Part shown: piece after piece, positions 8,642 to 17,666 of the stretch
Layout: each line of letters starts with the position of its first letter
How positions within the stretch are numbered: position 1 is the first letter of the stretch
Source of the DNA: Chromatium weissei
GTDB taxonomy: Bacteria; Pseudomonadota; Gammaproteobacteria; Chromatiales; Chromatiaceae
DNA: 64,000 nt
Assembly: GCF_016583765.1 (NCBI RefSeq)
Contig: NZ_NRRR01000006.1
Location: forward strand, 62,001 to 126,000
Direction of reading: 5' to 3'
The notes under the pieces: generated by a model
What the model was told of the DNA's origin: nothing
What the model saw: only the letters and a program-made list of their open reading frames with translations
Databases searched by the model: none
Program-made: the position numbers and the translations under genes

Positions 8642-10489
8642 ATGGACACCCCCGACACGAGCACCGGTTTCGGCGACCTCGGTCTTACTTCGATCATCGC
8701 ACAAACTGTCCGCGATCTCGGCTACGAAACGCCCACCGCCATTCAAAGTGAATGTATTCCACACCTGCTTGCTGGTCGTGATTTGCTCGGTCAGGCGCAA
8801 ACCGGAACGGGCAAAACGGCTGCGTTCGCGCTTCCACTGCTCAGTCGCATTGAGCCAGAACTGCAACTTCCGCAAGTGCTGGTGTTAACTCCGACGCGTG
8901 AGTTGGCGCTGCAAGTTGCTGAGGCGTTTCAGGGCTACGCAAAAAATATCAAAGGTTTCAATGTGCTGCCGATTTATGGCGGTCAGGCTTACGGCTTGCA
9001 GCTCAGTCAATTGCGGCGCAATCCGCAGGTGGTTGTTGGCACGCCCGGTCGCGTGATGGATCACATTCGGCGCGGCACGTTGGCGCTCGATGGCATCAAA
9101 ACGCTGGTGCTCGATGAAGCTGATGAAATGCTCAACATGGGTTTTGCGGAGGACATCGACTGGATTTTCGATCAAGCGCCGAAGGAACGGCAGGTCGCGT
9201 TATTTTCCGCCACCATGCCGCCAGCCATTCGCCGCGTCGCGCAAGATCGACTGGTCAACCCAGTGGAAGTGCGCATTGCCTCCGCCTCGGCAACGGTTGA
9301 CACCATCGACCAGCATCACTGCATTGTCACGCGTTTTCATAAACTTGACGTGCTCACGCGCATTCTGGAATTGGAACCATTCGACGGAATGCTGATTTTT
9401 GTGCGCACCAAAAATGCCACAACTGAACTGTCCGACAAGTTGAAAGCACACGGTTTCGCTGCCGAGCCGCTCAATGGCGATATGAATCAGGACATGCGCG
9501 AGCGCACGGTGGAGCGCCTGAAACAGGGTCAGCTCGATATTCTGGTCGCCACTGATGTGGCTGCTCGCGGGTTGGATGTCGAACGCATCAGTCACGTCGT
9601 CAACTACGATATTCCAACTGATCCATCGGCTTACGTGCATCGCATCGGACGCACTGGTCGTGCTGGTCGCGCAGGTCGCGCCATTTTGCTGGTTGAACCG
9701 CGTGAACGTGGATTGCTGCGAGCGATTGAACGAACGATTCGGCGCGAAGTGCCAGCGATGAATCCGCCGTCGGCAGCCGCGTTGAGTGAATCACGCATTG
9801 ACTGTTTCATCACCGAAGTGCGCAAAACCATCACCGAGCAGGATTTGGATTTCTTCTATCGGCTGTTGGAGCGCATCGGGCAGGAACAGGAAATCGAAAT
9901 GAACACCATCGCTGCTGCACTGGCGTATCTCAATCAGCGTGAGCGACCGCTCAATGTCAAAGAAGATTTGCCGCGTCCACCTGCGCCGCGTCGTGAATGG
10001 ACGGAGCGTCCGCCGCGCTCGGAAGGTCGTGATGAACCGCGTCGTTCTCCGCGCCCAGAACGTGATGCTGGCGCGGCGACGCATTCGCGCTCGGAACGCA
10101 GTCACGGTCGCCGTGAATCGAGTGATTTGGTGAGTTATCGCATTGAAGTCGGTCATCAACACGGTGCAACGCCGCGTGAAATCGTCGGCGCAATTGCCAA
10201 TGAAGCGGGTTTGGACGGACGGCACATTGGACGGATTGACATTCAAGAAGATCACTCCATTGTTGACTTGCCTAAAGAAATGTCACGGGATGTGGTCAAT
10301 CACCTCAAGCGCGTCTTTGTGCGCGGTCAGGCGTTGCGCATTACGCCGGTGACAGGTGGTCATCGCCCAGTCGCTGGTGCACATTCGGAACGTCCCCCGC
10401 GTTCAGCGAGCGATACCCGTCGTCCACGCCGTGACGGTGAGCACGATGCCAAAAGTGAACCCGAATCACGTCGCAAACCGCGTGGTTGA
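8642..10489 (+). CDS. deaD: DEAD-box ATP-dependent RNA helicase, DeaD/CsdA type
   Basis: RNA helicase of 615 residues, of the cold-shock/ribosome-assembly branch. Motifs in order: Q motif (PTAIQ, 31-35), Walker A AQTGTGKT (52-59), PTREL, TPGR, DEAD (158-161), SAT (189-191), and in the second RecA domain the arginine-finger motif HRIGRTGRAGR. After the helicase core comes a DbpA-type RNA-binding domain (from about YRIEVGHQHGATPREIVG), flanked on both sides by arginine-rich disordered segments, typical of DeaD. A classical terminator follows directly. Confidence 0.93.
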   Translation: MDTPDTSTGFGDLGLTSIIAQTVRDLGYETPTAIQSECIPHLLAGRDLLGQAQTGTGKTAAFALPLLSRIEPELQLPQVLVLTPTRELALQVAEAFQGYAKNIKGFNVLPIYGGQAYGLQLSQLRRNPQVVVGTPGRVMDHIRRGTLALDGIKTLVLDEADEMLNMGFAEDIDWIFDQAPKERQVALFSATMPPAIRRVAQDRLVNPVEVRIASASATVDTIDQHHCIVTRFHKLDVLTRILELEPFDGMLIFVRTKNATTELSDKLKAHGFAAEPLNGDMNQDMRERTVERLKQGQLDILVATDVAARGLDVERISHVVNYDIPTDPSAYVHRIGRTGRAGRAGRAILLVEPRERGLLRAIERTIRREVPAMNPPSAAALSESRIDCFITEVRKTITEQDLDFFYRLLERIGQEQEIEMNTIAAALAYLNQRERPLNVKEDLPRPPAPRREWTERPPRSEGRDEPRRSPRPERDAGAATHSRSERSHGRRESSDLVSYRIEVGHQHGATPREIVGAIANEAGLDGRHIGRIDIQEDHSIVDLPKEMSRDVVNHLKRVFVRGQALRITPVTGGHRPVAGAHSERPPRSASDTRRPRRDGEHDAKSEPESRRKPRG

Positions 10490-10500
10490 TTGAATTCATA

Positions 10501-10523
10501 ACCGGCTCACCAGCCGGTTTTTT
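10501..10523 (+). terminator. Rho-independent terminator of the DEAD-box helicase gene
   Basis: Perfect 7-bp stem ACCGGCT/AGCCGGT with a 4-nt loop, followed by a run of six T. It lies 11 bp after the helicase stop and 13 bp before the next start, so the phosphoesterase gene probably has its own promoter or depends on read-through. Confidence 0.9.
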
Positions 10524-10536
10524 ATGAGGAAAATCA

Positions 10537-11373
10537 ATGAAGGTCGCAATTTTTTCTGATGTGCAGGCCAATCTTCCGGCGATGCAAACGGCAGCAACGC
10601 AGATACTGGCGTGGCAACCCGATTTGGTCATCATGGCGGGTGATTTGGTGAATCGCGGGCCGAGCAGTCTGGCGTGTGTGGAATACTTTGATGAATTGCG
10701 TCGAAGTCACGGCTGGCTGCCGGTCATGGGCAATCACGAATCGTGGATGCTGCGCTGCGCCAGCAGTCCGCCGAAAACCGGAATAGAAGAGGTGTTGCAG
10801 CGTTTTGCCGCGTGGACTTATCAGCAAATTCAACCGCGCATGAGCGCGTTGGAAAACTGGCCGGATCACCTGTGTTTTCACGGCGATCACGCGGACAGTT
10901 GGGTGCACGTCACGCACGCCAGCATGATCAGCAATCGATTTGGCATCACCGCCAACATCACCGAGGCGCAAATTCAGGACGCGTTACCGCCGGACATCGC
11001 GCTGTTCGTGACGGCGCACACGCACCGTCCGATGCAACGCATTCTCAACGGCGTGCCCATTCTCAATGTCGGTTCAGTCGGTTCGCCGTTTGATGGCGAT
11101 GTGCGCGGCAGCTACGGTCGATTGGAATGGCGCGGCGACTGCTGGCATTCGGAAATCATTCGCTTTGATTACGATCGTGAACAGGCGGAGCGCGATTTTT
11201 GGAAGCTGGGTTTTATCGACGGTGGCGGGCCGGTGGCGCGTATTTTGTTTGAAGAATGGCGGCAAGCGCGTCCACTGATGTCACGCTGGCGCAATGATTA
11301 CGAGCCAGCGGTGCTGGCGGGCGAACGAAATGCGGACGTTGCCGTGACGGCATTTCTCGCAGAACACGGCTGA
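10537..11373 (+). CDS. Calcineurin-like metallophosphoesterase
   Basis: A 278-residue two-metal phosphoesterase domain protein of unknown substrate. Motifs: FSDVQAN (D8), AGDLVNRGP (D36), GNHE (N66, H67), a later THAS histidine and TAHTHRP. The usual D-x-H of the first motif reads D-V-Q here, so one metal-ligand histidine is replaced by glutamine; this may be a trait of this subfamily. The C-terminal third (from about SVGSPFDGD) is a subfamily extension. Cytoplasmic: no signal peptide. Confidence 0.85.
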   Translation: MKVAIFSDVQANLPAMQTAATQILAWQPDLVIMAGDLVNRGPSSLACVEYFDELRRSHGWLPVMGNHESWMLRCASSPPKTGIEEVLQRFAAWTYQQIQPRMSALENWPDHLCFHGDHADSWVHVTHASMISNRFGITANITEAQIQDALPPDIALFVTAHTHRPMQRILNGVPILNVGSVGSPFDGDVRGSYGRLEWRGDCWHSEIIRFDYDREQAERDFWKLGFIDGGGPVARILFEEWRQARPLMSRWRNDYEPAVLAGERNADVAVTAFLAEHG

Positions 11374-11377
11374 CGCT

Positions 11378-11414
11378 GCATCAAAAAACCCCCTTTGAAA
11401 AAGGGGGTTGATGC
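11378..11414. terminator. Convergent hairpin terminator, similar to the palindromic element at 58.2 kb
   Basis: C5TTT-GAA-AAAG5 hairpin between the convergent phosphoesterase and DUF1015 genes. On the minus strand it is followed by a T-run, so it can end the DUF1015 transcript; outer arms GCATCAA/TTGATGC extend the pairing around a bulge. The 19-bp core differs at one base from the second hairpin of the 105-bp element at 58217-58321. Confidence 0.75.
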
Positions 11415-11416
11415 GT

Positions 11417-12652
11417 TCAATCCAACACCAGCGACACCAAACCATCCGCCAATTTCGGTTCAAACCACGTCGATTTCGGCGGCATCACTTCACCGGCATC
11501 CGCCACTGCCATCAAATCCGCCATTCCAGTCGGAAACAGTGCAAACGCCACTGCCATCTCGCCGGAATCGACGCGTTCGACCAGCGCGTTCAAACCACGA
11601 ATTCCGCCAATAAAATCAATACGATCATCGCGGCGCGGATCGTGAATGCCGAACAGCGGCGCAATCACGTTGTCTTGCAGCAGACTGACATCCAGCCGCG
11701 CCACCGGATCATCGTGAGGAATACGCGCTGGGTCGAGCGTCAATCGATACCAATGCCCAGCCACATACATTCCAAACTCGGTCGGGCGCGTGGGTTTGAG
11801 CGGTGTCGCGCTGCCTTCAATCGCAAACGCCACCGCCAGATGATTCATCAATTTGTCAACCGTCATGCCATGTAAATCTTTGATTACGCGGTTGTAATCG
11901 AGAATTTGCATTTGATCATGCGGAAAAATGACCGCTAAAAATCCCTGATGCGCAGTCGCCTCCGCTGCATTCGCTGCGCGTCGCGCCGCTGCCACGCGTG
12001 ATGCGGCGGCCGAGCGATGATGACCGTCCGCAACATAAAGCGCGTCAAGTGCGTCGAAAGCGCCGGTTAATTGCGCGATCTGTGCGGCATCGCTGATCGT
12101 CCACAATTCATGCCGCACGCCGTCCGCAGCGGTCAAATCAACTTCAGCAGCATGGGCACTCACCGCTGCAAGCACGTCATCAATTGCCGCAGTCGCCCGA
12201 TAAACGAGAAAAACCGGCCCAGTTTGCGCGTTGAGCGCCTCAATTTGCCGCACGCGATCATCTTCTTTCACCGGACGCGTGAACTCGTGTTTTTTGATTT
12301 GCCCAGCGTCATACGCAGCGACCGAGGCGCTGGCAACCAAACCCGTCTGCTGATGTGCGCCCATCGTCAATCGGTAAACGTAATAATGCGGCGCGGAATC
12401 ACGAATGAGCACACCTTCAGCCAACATGCGGTGCAGATTTTCCTGCGCCTTGGCGTACACCGCTGGGCTATACGGATCAACACCTTCCGGCAAATCCACT
12501 TCTGGGCGCGAAATGTGCAGAAAACTCCACGGACGACCTTCCACCATGCGCCGCGCCTCGGCAGCATTCATCACGTCATACGGTGGCGCAGCGATGTCCG
12601 CAGCGCGATTGGGAGCGGGACGTAAACCAGCAAAGGGCTCAATTAACGACAT
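11417..12652 (-). CDS. DUF1015 family protein
   Basis: A 411-residue cytoplasmic protein of the DUF1015 family, whose function is not established. Family signs are the N-terminal IEPFAGLRPAP and APPYDVMNAAEA, the central VADGHHRSAAA motif and the C-terminal PKSTWFEPKLADG. The start at 12652 (MSLIEPF) is preferred over an in-frame ATG four codons upstream, because the AGG of that upstream ATGAGG can serve as its ribosome site. It stands alone between two convergent or divergent neighbours. Confidence 0.85.
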   Translation of the reverse strand: MSLIEPFAGLRPAPNRAADIAAPPYDVMNAAEARRMVEGRPWSFLHISRPEVDLPEGVDPYSPAVYAKAQENLHRMLAEGVLIRDSAPHYYVYRLTMGAHQQTGLVASASVAAYDAGQIKKHEFTRPVKEDDRVRQIEALNAQTGPVFLVYRATAAIDDVLAAVSAHAAEVDLTAADGVRHELWTISDAAQIAQLTGAFDALDALYVADGHHRSAAASRVAAARRAANAAEATAHQGFLAVIFPHDQMQILDYNRVIKDLHGMTVDKLMNHLAVAFAIEGSATPLKPTRPTEFGMYVAGHWYRLTLDPARIPHDDPVARLDVSLLQDNVIAPLFGIHDPRRDDRIDFIGGIRGLNALVERVDSGEMAVAFALFPTGMADLMAVADAGEVMPPKSTWFEPKLADGLVSLVLD

Positions 12653-12754
12653 GAAAAACCTCATACCTTGGTTGTAATTAGCGAATTAAATCGCAAGTTA
12701 AAGATTGGGCTGGCGCAATAAACCAGATCATTCAATTTCAATACGGAACATGCC

Positions 12755-13078
12755 ATGAGCAATAGCAATTATCTTAAAGATTTGGTGTTATTTCGCAATG
12801 ATCCCAGCAAGGTCGCACCGATTCGCGCTGCTGCTGAACGCGGTGAAATCAATGCGCAATATGCAATGGGTTTAATTTGCGCTGAAGGTCGCGGCGTTAC
12901 AATTGATTTAGCTGCCGCACATTACTGGCTGTCATTAGCTGCTGATCAAGGCGATCAAGATGCAATGCAATTAAGAAAAATCGTGGGTTGCCAAATGAGT
13001 GAAGAAGAATACGCGGCTGCATTACGCCTGCGCGCTGGTGGAGCCTTGAGTTTGTTATCATCGGAGCGACAACATTAA
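12755..13078 (+). CDS. Sel1-like repeat protein, small
   Basis: 107 residues. The central part (about 25-70) contains one and a half Sel1/TPR-like repeats with the pattern NAQYAMGLICAEGRGV and AAHYWLSLAADQGDQDAM. These helical repeats usually mediate protein-protein contacts. No signal peptide. Its 3' end overlaps by 4 bp the 3' end of the convergent nucleotidyltransferase gene. Confidence 0.75.
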   Translation: MSNSNYLKDLVLFRNDPSKVAPIRAAAERGEINAQYAMGLICAEGRGVTIDLAAAHYWLSLAADQGDQDAMQLRKIVGCQMSEEEYAAALRLRAGGALSLLSSERQH

Positions 13079-13380
13079 TTCCGCTCATAGAAAACCACAC
13101 CAACGCGTTCAATATGTTCACGCAAAGCTGAATTTTCAATCGTATTAAATAAGGATAAATCGACGGTGTAAGGAATAACCGACTCATCTAGCGCCCAAGC
13201 AATTGCAGAAAGCGTTTGATCATTCAACGCATCTCCGAATAGCGTTAAATCAATATCTGAACCATTTCTGTAATTGCCTTTAGCGCGAGAACCATAGATC
13301 ACTGCTTTTTGAACTGCGGAATACTGATTAAAAATAGTACGCAGAATTGTACAGGTATTGTCTGATAAACCAAATTGCAT
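13075..13380 (-). CDS. mntA: MNT-type nucleotidyltransferase (antitoxin of a HepT/MNT pair)
   Basis: 101 residues with the minimal nucleotidyltransferase signature: G30-S31, ten residues, then D42-x-D44 (GSRAKG ... SDIDL), and a further acidic strand (VDLSLF). In characterised HepT/MntA modules this enzyme AMPylates the HepT toxin and so neutralises it. Its ATG shares one base with the stop of the upstream hepT-like gene (TAATG), so the two are translationally coupled in the usual toxin-first order. Confidence 0.85.
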   Translation of the reverse strand: MQFGLSDNTCTILRTIFNQYSAVQKAVIYGSRAKGNYRNGSDIDLTLFGDALNDQTLSAIAWALDESVIPYTVDLSLFNTIENSALREHIERVGVVFYERN

Positions 13381-13799
13381 TAGTTTTCCTCAGTGATACG
13401 CTGTAGAAAATAACCATAAAGTGCTGCAAATTCAGGAAAAAAGCGCAAAAAAATCGCCGTATAAATACGCTCGGCAATGTTACGATCATACGCATGAGAG
13501 GTGAGATTTCTGGATTGAATCATCTCCATCCATGTTTCACCATTCGTAATGATTCCGCGCTTAAATGCTTCTCGTGTCGTATCATGCGAACCAATCAAAC
13601 CGACATGCCCGTAAAATGCAAGATAATCTTTCATCAGATTCCAAGCCAGCTCGTGCGTGTATTCAAAACCTTGAATGACTCCCTGTTTTTCTAATTTGCT
13701 GAGTGGTCTTGTTTCTGCCAACTCTAGGCTTTCTTTCAGTTCATTAAAAGCCTTGCCGTAATTATCAAAACGCTGTTTCCAATGCATATCTTGATGCAT
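13380..13799 (-). CDS. hepT: HepT-like toxin (HI0074 family, nucleotidyltransferase partner)
   Basis: 139-residue all-helical protein. It carries the R-x4-H motif of HEPN-type RNases in QSRNLTSHAYDR, with a tyrosine two residues after the histidine at the place where family members are AMPylated. Other family marks are FEYTHELAWNLMKDYL and GSHDTTREAFKRG. Pairs with the MNT gene that follows. A TTGACA hexamer at 13831-13836 on the minus strand lies within an inverted repeat (GGGTT-9-AACCC, 13821-13839), but I cannot find a good -10, so a separate promoter is uncertain. Confidence 0.85.
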   Translation of the reverse strand: MHQDMHWKQRFDNYGKAFNELKESLELAETRPLSKLEKQGVIQGFEYTHELAWNLMKDYLAFYGHVGLIGSHDTTREAFKRGIITNGETWMEMIQSRNLTSHAYDRNIAERIYTAIFLRFFPEFAALYGYFLQRITEEN

Positions 13800-13840
13800 T
13801 GCGCTGCTTCCGTATCAATTGGGTTAATTGTGTCAACCCT

Positions 13841-14194
13841 TTACGCTGCATGTGCTAATGCCATGTGAATTTCTAATGTTTCAAATGGCACGCCAATGTT
13901 GTTGTCATCGTATTGTTCAATCAATCCAAGTTCGATTAAACGCATTGCATCTATATGTATTATTTCCTCGTTGCGCGAGGTTATCTGAGCCAGTTTCAGC
14001 ATACTGCAACGTCCAATCTGCGCCAGCGTATTCATTAACTCTAAACGCGCTGGCGTGATGTCATTAAACAGCGTTTCTACCGAATTAAAACTCAAAATAT
14101 AGTTAGAGTTTCCGCCAGCGGAGAGATCAGCAAGCGCCGCATCAAATACTGTATTGAAAGGAACGATTTCAATAATTGCTTTCATGGTTGCCAC
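13841..14194 (-). CDS. Winged-helix DNA-binding protein, probable antitoxin (HVO_A0114-like)
   Basis: 117 residues. The C-terminal two-thirds look like a winged helix (RLELMNTLAQIGRCSMLKLA ... DAMRLIELGLIE), as in the HVO_A0114 family of DNA-binding proteins often found next to DUF6516 genes. Its start overlaps the end of the upstream DUF6516 gene by 13 bp. Antitoxin function and autoregulation are inferred from pairing only. Confidence 0.65.
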   Translation of the reverse strand: MATMKAIIEIVPFNTVFDAALADLSAGGNSNYILSFNSVETLFNDITPARLELMNTLAQIGRCSMLKLAQITSRNEEIIHIDAMRLIELGLIEQYDDNNIGVPFETLEIHMALAHAA

Positions 14195-14484
14195 TTTAGA
14201 ATATCTGTTCGGAAATCTTTAATGAGTTGCTCTGGAGTTGAAAAAAGATAGCGTTCTTCTTGTCCATTGATATGCTTATGATCTCCTTTGCCGCGTTCGT
14301 TGTCATAACGAATAACACAAATTCCATCAACAATATATGCGAGTCGATATTTGAACTGGTGCTGACAAGGTAAAAGTGCGATTGGTAGTTTCCAAATAAC
14401 GAATTGAATCATGCTACCATCATCACGACGTTCACAACGATTGACCAGTGACACGGATTTCAAATTGGTTTCGTGCATTTTCAT
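14182..14484 (-). CDS. DUF6516 family protein, probable toxin partner
   Basis: 100 residues, with the family-type core YRLAYIVDGICVIRYDNERG followed by KGDHKH and a C-terminal helix. DUF6516 proteins occur in pairs with winged-helix genes and are regarded as toxin-antitoxin-like; no activity is shown here. Its ATG overlaps the TGA of nudB (ATGA), so it is read from the aspS-nudB transcript or coupled to it, which is an unusual setting for such a pair. Confidence 0.65.
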   Translation of the reverse strand: MKMHETNLKSVSLVNRCERRDDGSMIQFVIWKLPIALLPCQHQFKYRLAYIVDGICVIRYDNERGKGDHKHINGQEERYLFSTPEQLIKDFRTDILKWQP

Positions 14485-14948
14485 TTAGCGTAATTCAATT
14501 CTGTCACGCTATAAATCGCTTGCCGATTACTCCACGAGCCAGTTAATTCAGCAGCGGCTGACATTGATAACCAGCGATATTCTAAATGTTCTCGTGCATT
14601 TAATTGAATGACGCGCCGATTATTTAATATCAATGCAAACCAGTATTCACGATTAAAATAAACATTCGATGCGTAGCGTTTGCGCCATTCGGGAATAATT
14701 GGAAATAACACCGAATGCCGCAAATCAATTAATCCGCCGCCGACGTGCAAACCCGTTTCCTCGCGCACTTCTCGCGCTGCGGCTAAACGCGGCGATTCAC
14801 CGCGTTCCAAACTGCCGGTCACCGATTGCCAAAATTCCGCCGGATGCACGCGCCGCAGTAGCAGAAATTCGCCGCGCCGCGTGCAAATCACCACGAGCAC
14901 CGATTGTGGGCGTTTGCATGACGGCATCTGCGCGGCGTTTGTCATCAA
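14481..14948 (-). CDS. nudB: Dihydroneopterin triphosphate diphosphatase (Nudix hydrolase)
   Basis: 155 residues. The Nudix box is complete: G-x5-E-x7-REVREETGL beginning at GSLERGES. N-terminal strand PQSVLVVICTRRGEFLLLRR is typical of NudB, which removes pyrophosphate from dihydroneopterin triphosphate in folate synthesis. It starts 2 bp after aspS stops; aspS-nudB is a known conserved pair. Possible alternative: a general Nudix enzyme with another substrate. Confidence 0.88.
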   Translation of the reverse strand: MMTNAAQMPSCKRPQSVLVVICTRRGEFLLLRRVHPAEFWQSVTGSLERGESPRLAAAREVREETGLHVGGGLIDLRHSVLFPIIPEWRKRYASNVYFNREYWFALILNNRRVIQLNAREHLEYRWLSMSAAAELTGSWSNRQAIYSVTELNYAK

Positions 14949-14950
14949 AG

Positions 14951-16729
14951 TTAAGTGCGGGTGCGCAGCCGCAGCGCCAGTTCTTTCAATTGCGTTTCGT
15001 CGACCGTCGATGGCGCATCGGTGAGCAAACAGGCTGCCGTTTGCGTTTTCGGAAACGCCATCACGTCACGAATCGAGGTCGCGCCGGTCATTAACATCAC
15101 CAGCCGATCCAGTCCGAGCGCCATGCCGCCGTGCGGAGGACAGCCAAACTTCAATGCTTTCAATAGAAAACCGAAGCGGTCTTCCGCCTGCTCGTCGCTG
15201 ATCGCCAGCAATTTGAACACCTGCTGCTGCACGGCGGCGCGGTGAATACGAATTGAACCGCCGCCAATTTCCGTGCCGTTCAACACCATGTCGTAGGCGC
15301 GAGACAGACACGCGCCCGGATCGCTCTCCAGCAGCGCCAATTGATTTTCCTGCGGCGCGGTGAACGGATGATGCAGCGCCGCCCAGCGTTGATTGGCAGC
15401 ATCGTATTCAAACATCGGAAAATCCGTCACCCACAGCGGTCGCCACTGTTCGTCCATCAAGCCGCGTTCTTGCCCGAGTTTGACGCGCAACGCGCCGATG
15501 GATTCGTTGACGACGCTGGCTTTATCTGCGCCGAAGAAAATCAAATCGCCATCCATCGCGCCGGTGCGTTCCATGATGCCGACGAGCGCCGCGTCGGGCA
15601 GATTTTTGACAATCGGCGATTGCAGCCCGTCGCGTCCTTTATTCGTCCAATCGTTAACCTTGATGTACGCCAGCCCTTTCGCGCCGTAAATGCCGACAAA
15701 TTGGGTGTACGCGTCGATTTCTTTGCGGGTTAATTCGCCACCCTTCGGCAAACGCAGCGCGACCACGCGCCCGTTCGGGTCTTTGGCCGGCGCGGCAAAG
15801 ACTTGAAAATCCACGTTTTCCATCAAATCCGCCAGATCAATCAATTCCAGCGGCACGCGCAAATCGGGACGGTCGGAGCCGAAACGCCGCATCGCTTCCT
15901 GATACGTCAAACGCGGAAATGGATCGGGCAGCGCCACGCCGAGCACATCGCGGAACAGCTCTCGAATCATCGTCTCCATCAGCGTCATCAGCGCGTTTTC
16001 ATCCAGAAACGAGACTTCGATGTCGAGCTGGGTAAATTCAGGCTGGCGGTCGGCGCGAAGGTCTTCATCGCGGAAACAGCGAGCGACCTGATAATAGCGA
16101 TCCATGCCGGCCATCATCAGTAACTGCTTGAATAATTGGGGCGATTGCGGCAGCGCGAAGAATTCGCCCGGATGAGTGCGGCTGGGCACGAGATAATCTC
16201 GTGCGCCTTCCGGTGTCGATTTGGTGAGAATCGGCGTTTCAATATCCAAAAAGCCGTTGCGATCCAAATAGTTGCGCAGATGCTGCGTCACTCGCGCCCG
16301 CGTCCGCAGCCGGTTTTGCATTTCGGGGCGACGCAGATCGAGATAGCGATAACGCAGCCGCAGTTCTTCTGACGCATCGGCAGCGTGCGTATCTAATTGA
16401 ATCGGCGGCGTTTCCGAGCTGTTGAGCACTTCCAACTCCAGCCCCAGAATTTCAATCGCACCGGTCGGCAACTCCGCGTTGATCGTGCCAGCCGGACGCG
16501 GACGCACTAAACCCTTAATTTGCAACACATATTCATTACGCACCTGCTCGGCGCGGCTAAACATCTCGGCGCGGTCGGGATCAAACACGACCTGCACCAG
16601 CCCCTCGCGGTCGCGCAAATCAATAAAAATTACGCCGCCGTGATCGCGTCGCCGCTGTACCCAGCCGCACAGCACAACTTCTTGTCCGTTGTGACCGCTG
16701 TTTAATTCTCCACAGTAATGCGTGCGCAT
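14951..16729 (-). CDS. aspS: Aspartyl-tRNA synthetase
   Basis: Class II synthetase of 592 residues, the bacterial form. It has the N-terminal OB-fold anticodon-binding domain ([20 protein letters not shown]), motif 2 ([17 protein letters not shown]), the inserted GAD domain in the middle, and motif 3 ([12 protein letters not shown]) near the C-terminus. The ATG at 16729 gives the family start MRTHYCG; an upstream in-frame TTG would add seven residues. Confidence 0.97.
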   Translation of the reverse strand: MRTHYCGELNSGHNGQEVVLCGWVQRRRDHGGVIFIDLRDREGLVQVVFDPDRAEMFSRAEQVRNEYVLQIKGLVRPRPAGTINAELPTGAIEILGLELEVLNSSETPPIQLDTHAADASEELRLRYRYLDLRRPEMQNRLRTRARVTQHLRNYLDRNGFLDIETPILTKSTPEGARDYLVPSRTHPGEFFALPQSPQLFKQLLMMAGMDRYYQVARCFRDEDLRADRQPEFTQLDIEVSFLDENALMTLMETMIRELFRDVLGVALPDPFPRLTYQEAMRRFGSDRPDLRVPLELIDLADLMENVDFQVFAAPAKDPNGRVVALRLPKGGELTRKEIDAYTQFVGIYGAKGLAYIKVNDWTNKGRDGLQSPIVKNLPDAALVGIMERTGAMDGDLIFFGADKASVVNESIGALRVKLGQERGLMDEQWRPLWVTDFPMFEYDAANQRWAALHHPFTAPQENQLALLESDPGACLSRAYDMVLNGTEIGGGSIRIHRAAVQQQVFKLLAISDEQAEDRFGFLLKALKFGCPPHGGMALGLDRLVMLMTGATSIRDVMAFPKTQTAACLLTDAPSTVDETQLKELALRLRTRT

Positions 16730-16861
16730 CGTTTTCTCGCTCTTTATCAATTCACAGAAAGCAGTGTTTTAAGGTCGTGATCGCAGCTAAATTCGCCACG
16801 AAAGGCGCAGGATGTTACTGGTCTGCTGTATTTGTCACAAGGCAAACGGTTTGCGGTGCAA

Positions 16862-17662
16862 TCAGGACGGTTTGGCGTTCGCAAACCACGCCAATTCAGT
16901 TGCGGATTCTTGGTAGTAGCGGTGATAGGTTGCCAGCGTGGGCGAAGTTGCCGCCTTCTCGGCGAAGGCAAGCAGCAGCGGATGCTGGGCTTGAGCGAAG
17001 GTGATGGGATCGTGCATTTTTTGCTGGCGCAGAAAAGAAGAGAAACCCACGATGAACTGCCCAGTTGCTGGGTTTTGAGCCGCTTTTATCAACCGAGCCA
17101 GCACCGATGGATAATGTTTGAGCGTGGTATCTGCGTAGCTGCGCAGCAGCGGAGCCTGCGCGAGCAGTGCGGCACGTTCAGCATCAAAATCGTCGCGTTC
17201 CACAATTTTGCGCTGCTGATACACCAGCGGCGCGGTGGTCGAAATATCACAAGCCCAGCCTTTGCGCGGCACAAGTAAATCCGCTTGATCGGCAGCGCGG
17301 CGATACGGATAAAACGGCATGGTGCGACAACGCAACGGTTTTTCTGCCTGAATGGTGCAGCGATTTTCCGGCGACAATGCCGGGCAAGGAAATGACGGCG
17401 GCAAATACGCGGTCGGCGCAATCAACACCGCAACTCGCTGGCGCTTTGAAATTCGCACCGCCGTACCTAATTGCACTGTTAAATCAAACGCTTGACTGGA
17501 TTCTGAAACGGAAGTCCACACCAGTGCCAGTGGAAAACGTCCGGCATTCGCAAACGCATCCGCCACAGTGAGCGGCAGCCAACCGTGACAACATTTGCCG
17601 CAGCCGGTGCAGGCAAAATGTTGTTCTGGTGGTGGCGCAGCAGCAGCACGTTGCGCTGTCAT
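16862..17662 (-). CDS. YkgJ family cysteine cluster protein
   Basis: 266 residues. The N-terminal FACTGCGKCCHGW and a later CTIQAEKPLRCRTMPFYPYR are the cysteine cluster of the YkgJ/UPF0153 family, expected to bind zinc or an Fe-S cluster. Function is unknown. The start at 17662 is 4 bp after the YchJ-like gene stops, so the two are cotranscribed. The remaining C-terminal half is helical with no recognised motif. The 132-bp gap between this gene and aspS shows no further feature. Confidence 0.8.
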   Translation of the reverse strand: MTAQRAAAAPPPEQHFACTGCGKCCHGWLPLTVADAFANAGRFPLALVWTSVSESSQAFDLTVQLGTAVRISKRQRVAVLIAPTAYLPPSFPCPALSPENRCTIQAEKPLRCRTMPFYPYRRAADQADLLVPRKGWACDISTTAPLVYQQRKIVERDDFDAERAALLAQAPLLRSYADTTLKHYPSVLARLIKAAQNPATGQFIVGFSSFLRQQKMHDPITFAQAQHPLLLAFAEKAATSPTLATYHRYYQESATELAWFANAKPS

Positions 17663-17666
17663 TGAA

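Noticed and set aside
5504..14484. Prophage or integrative element
   Set aside because: No integrase, structural phage genes or attachment-site repeats flank the defence-type genes; tRNA-Leu is far away.
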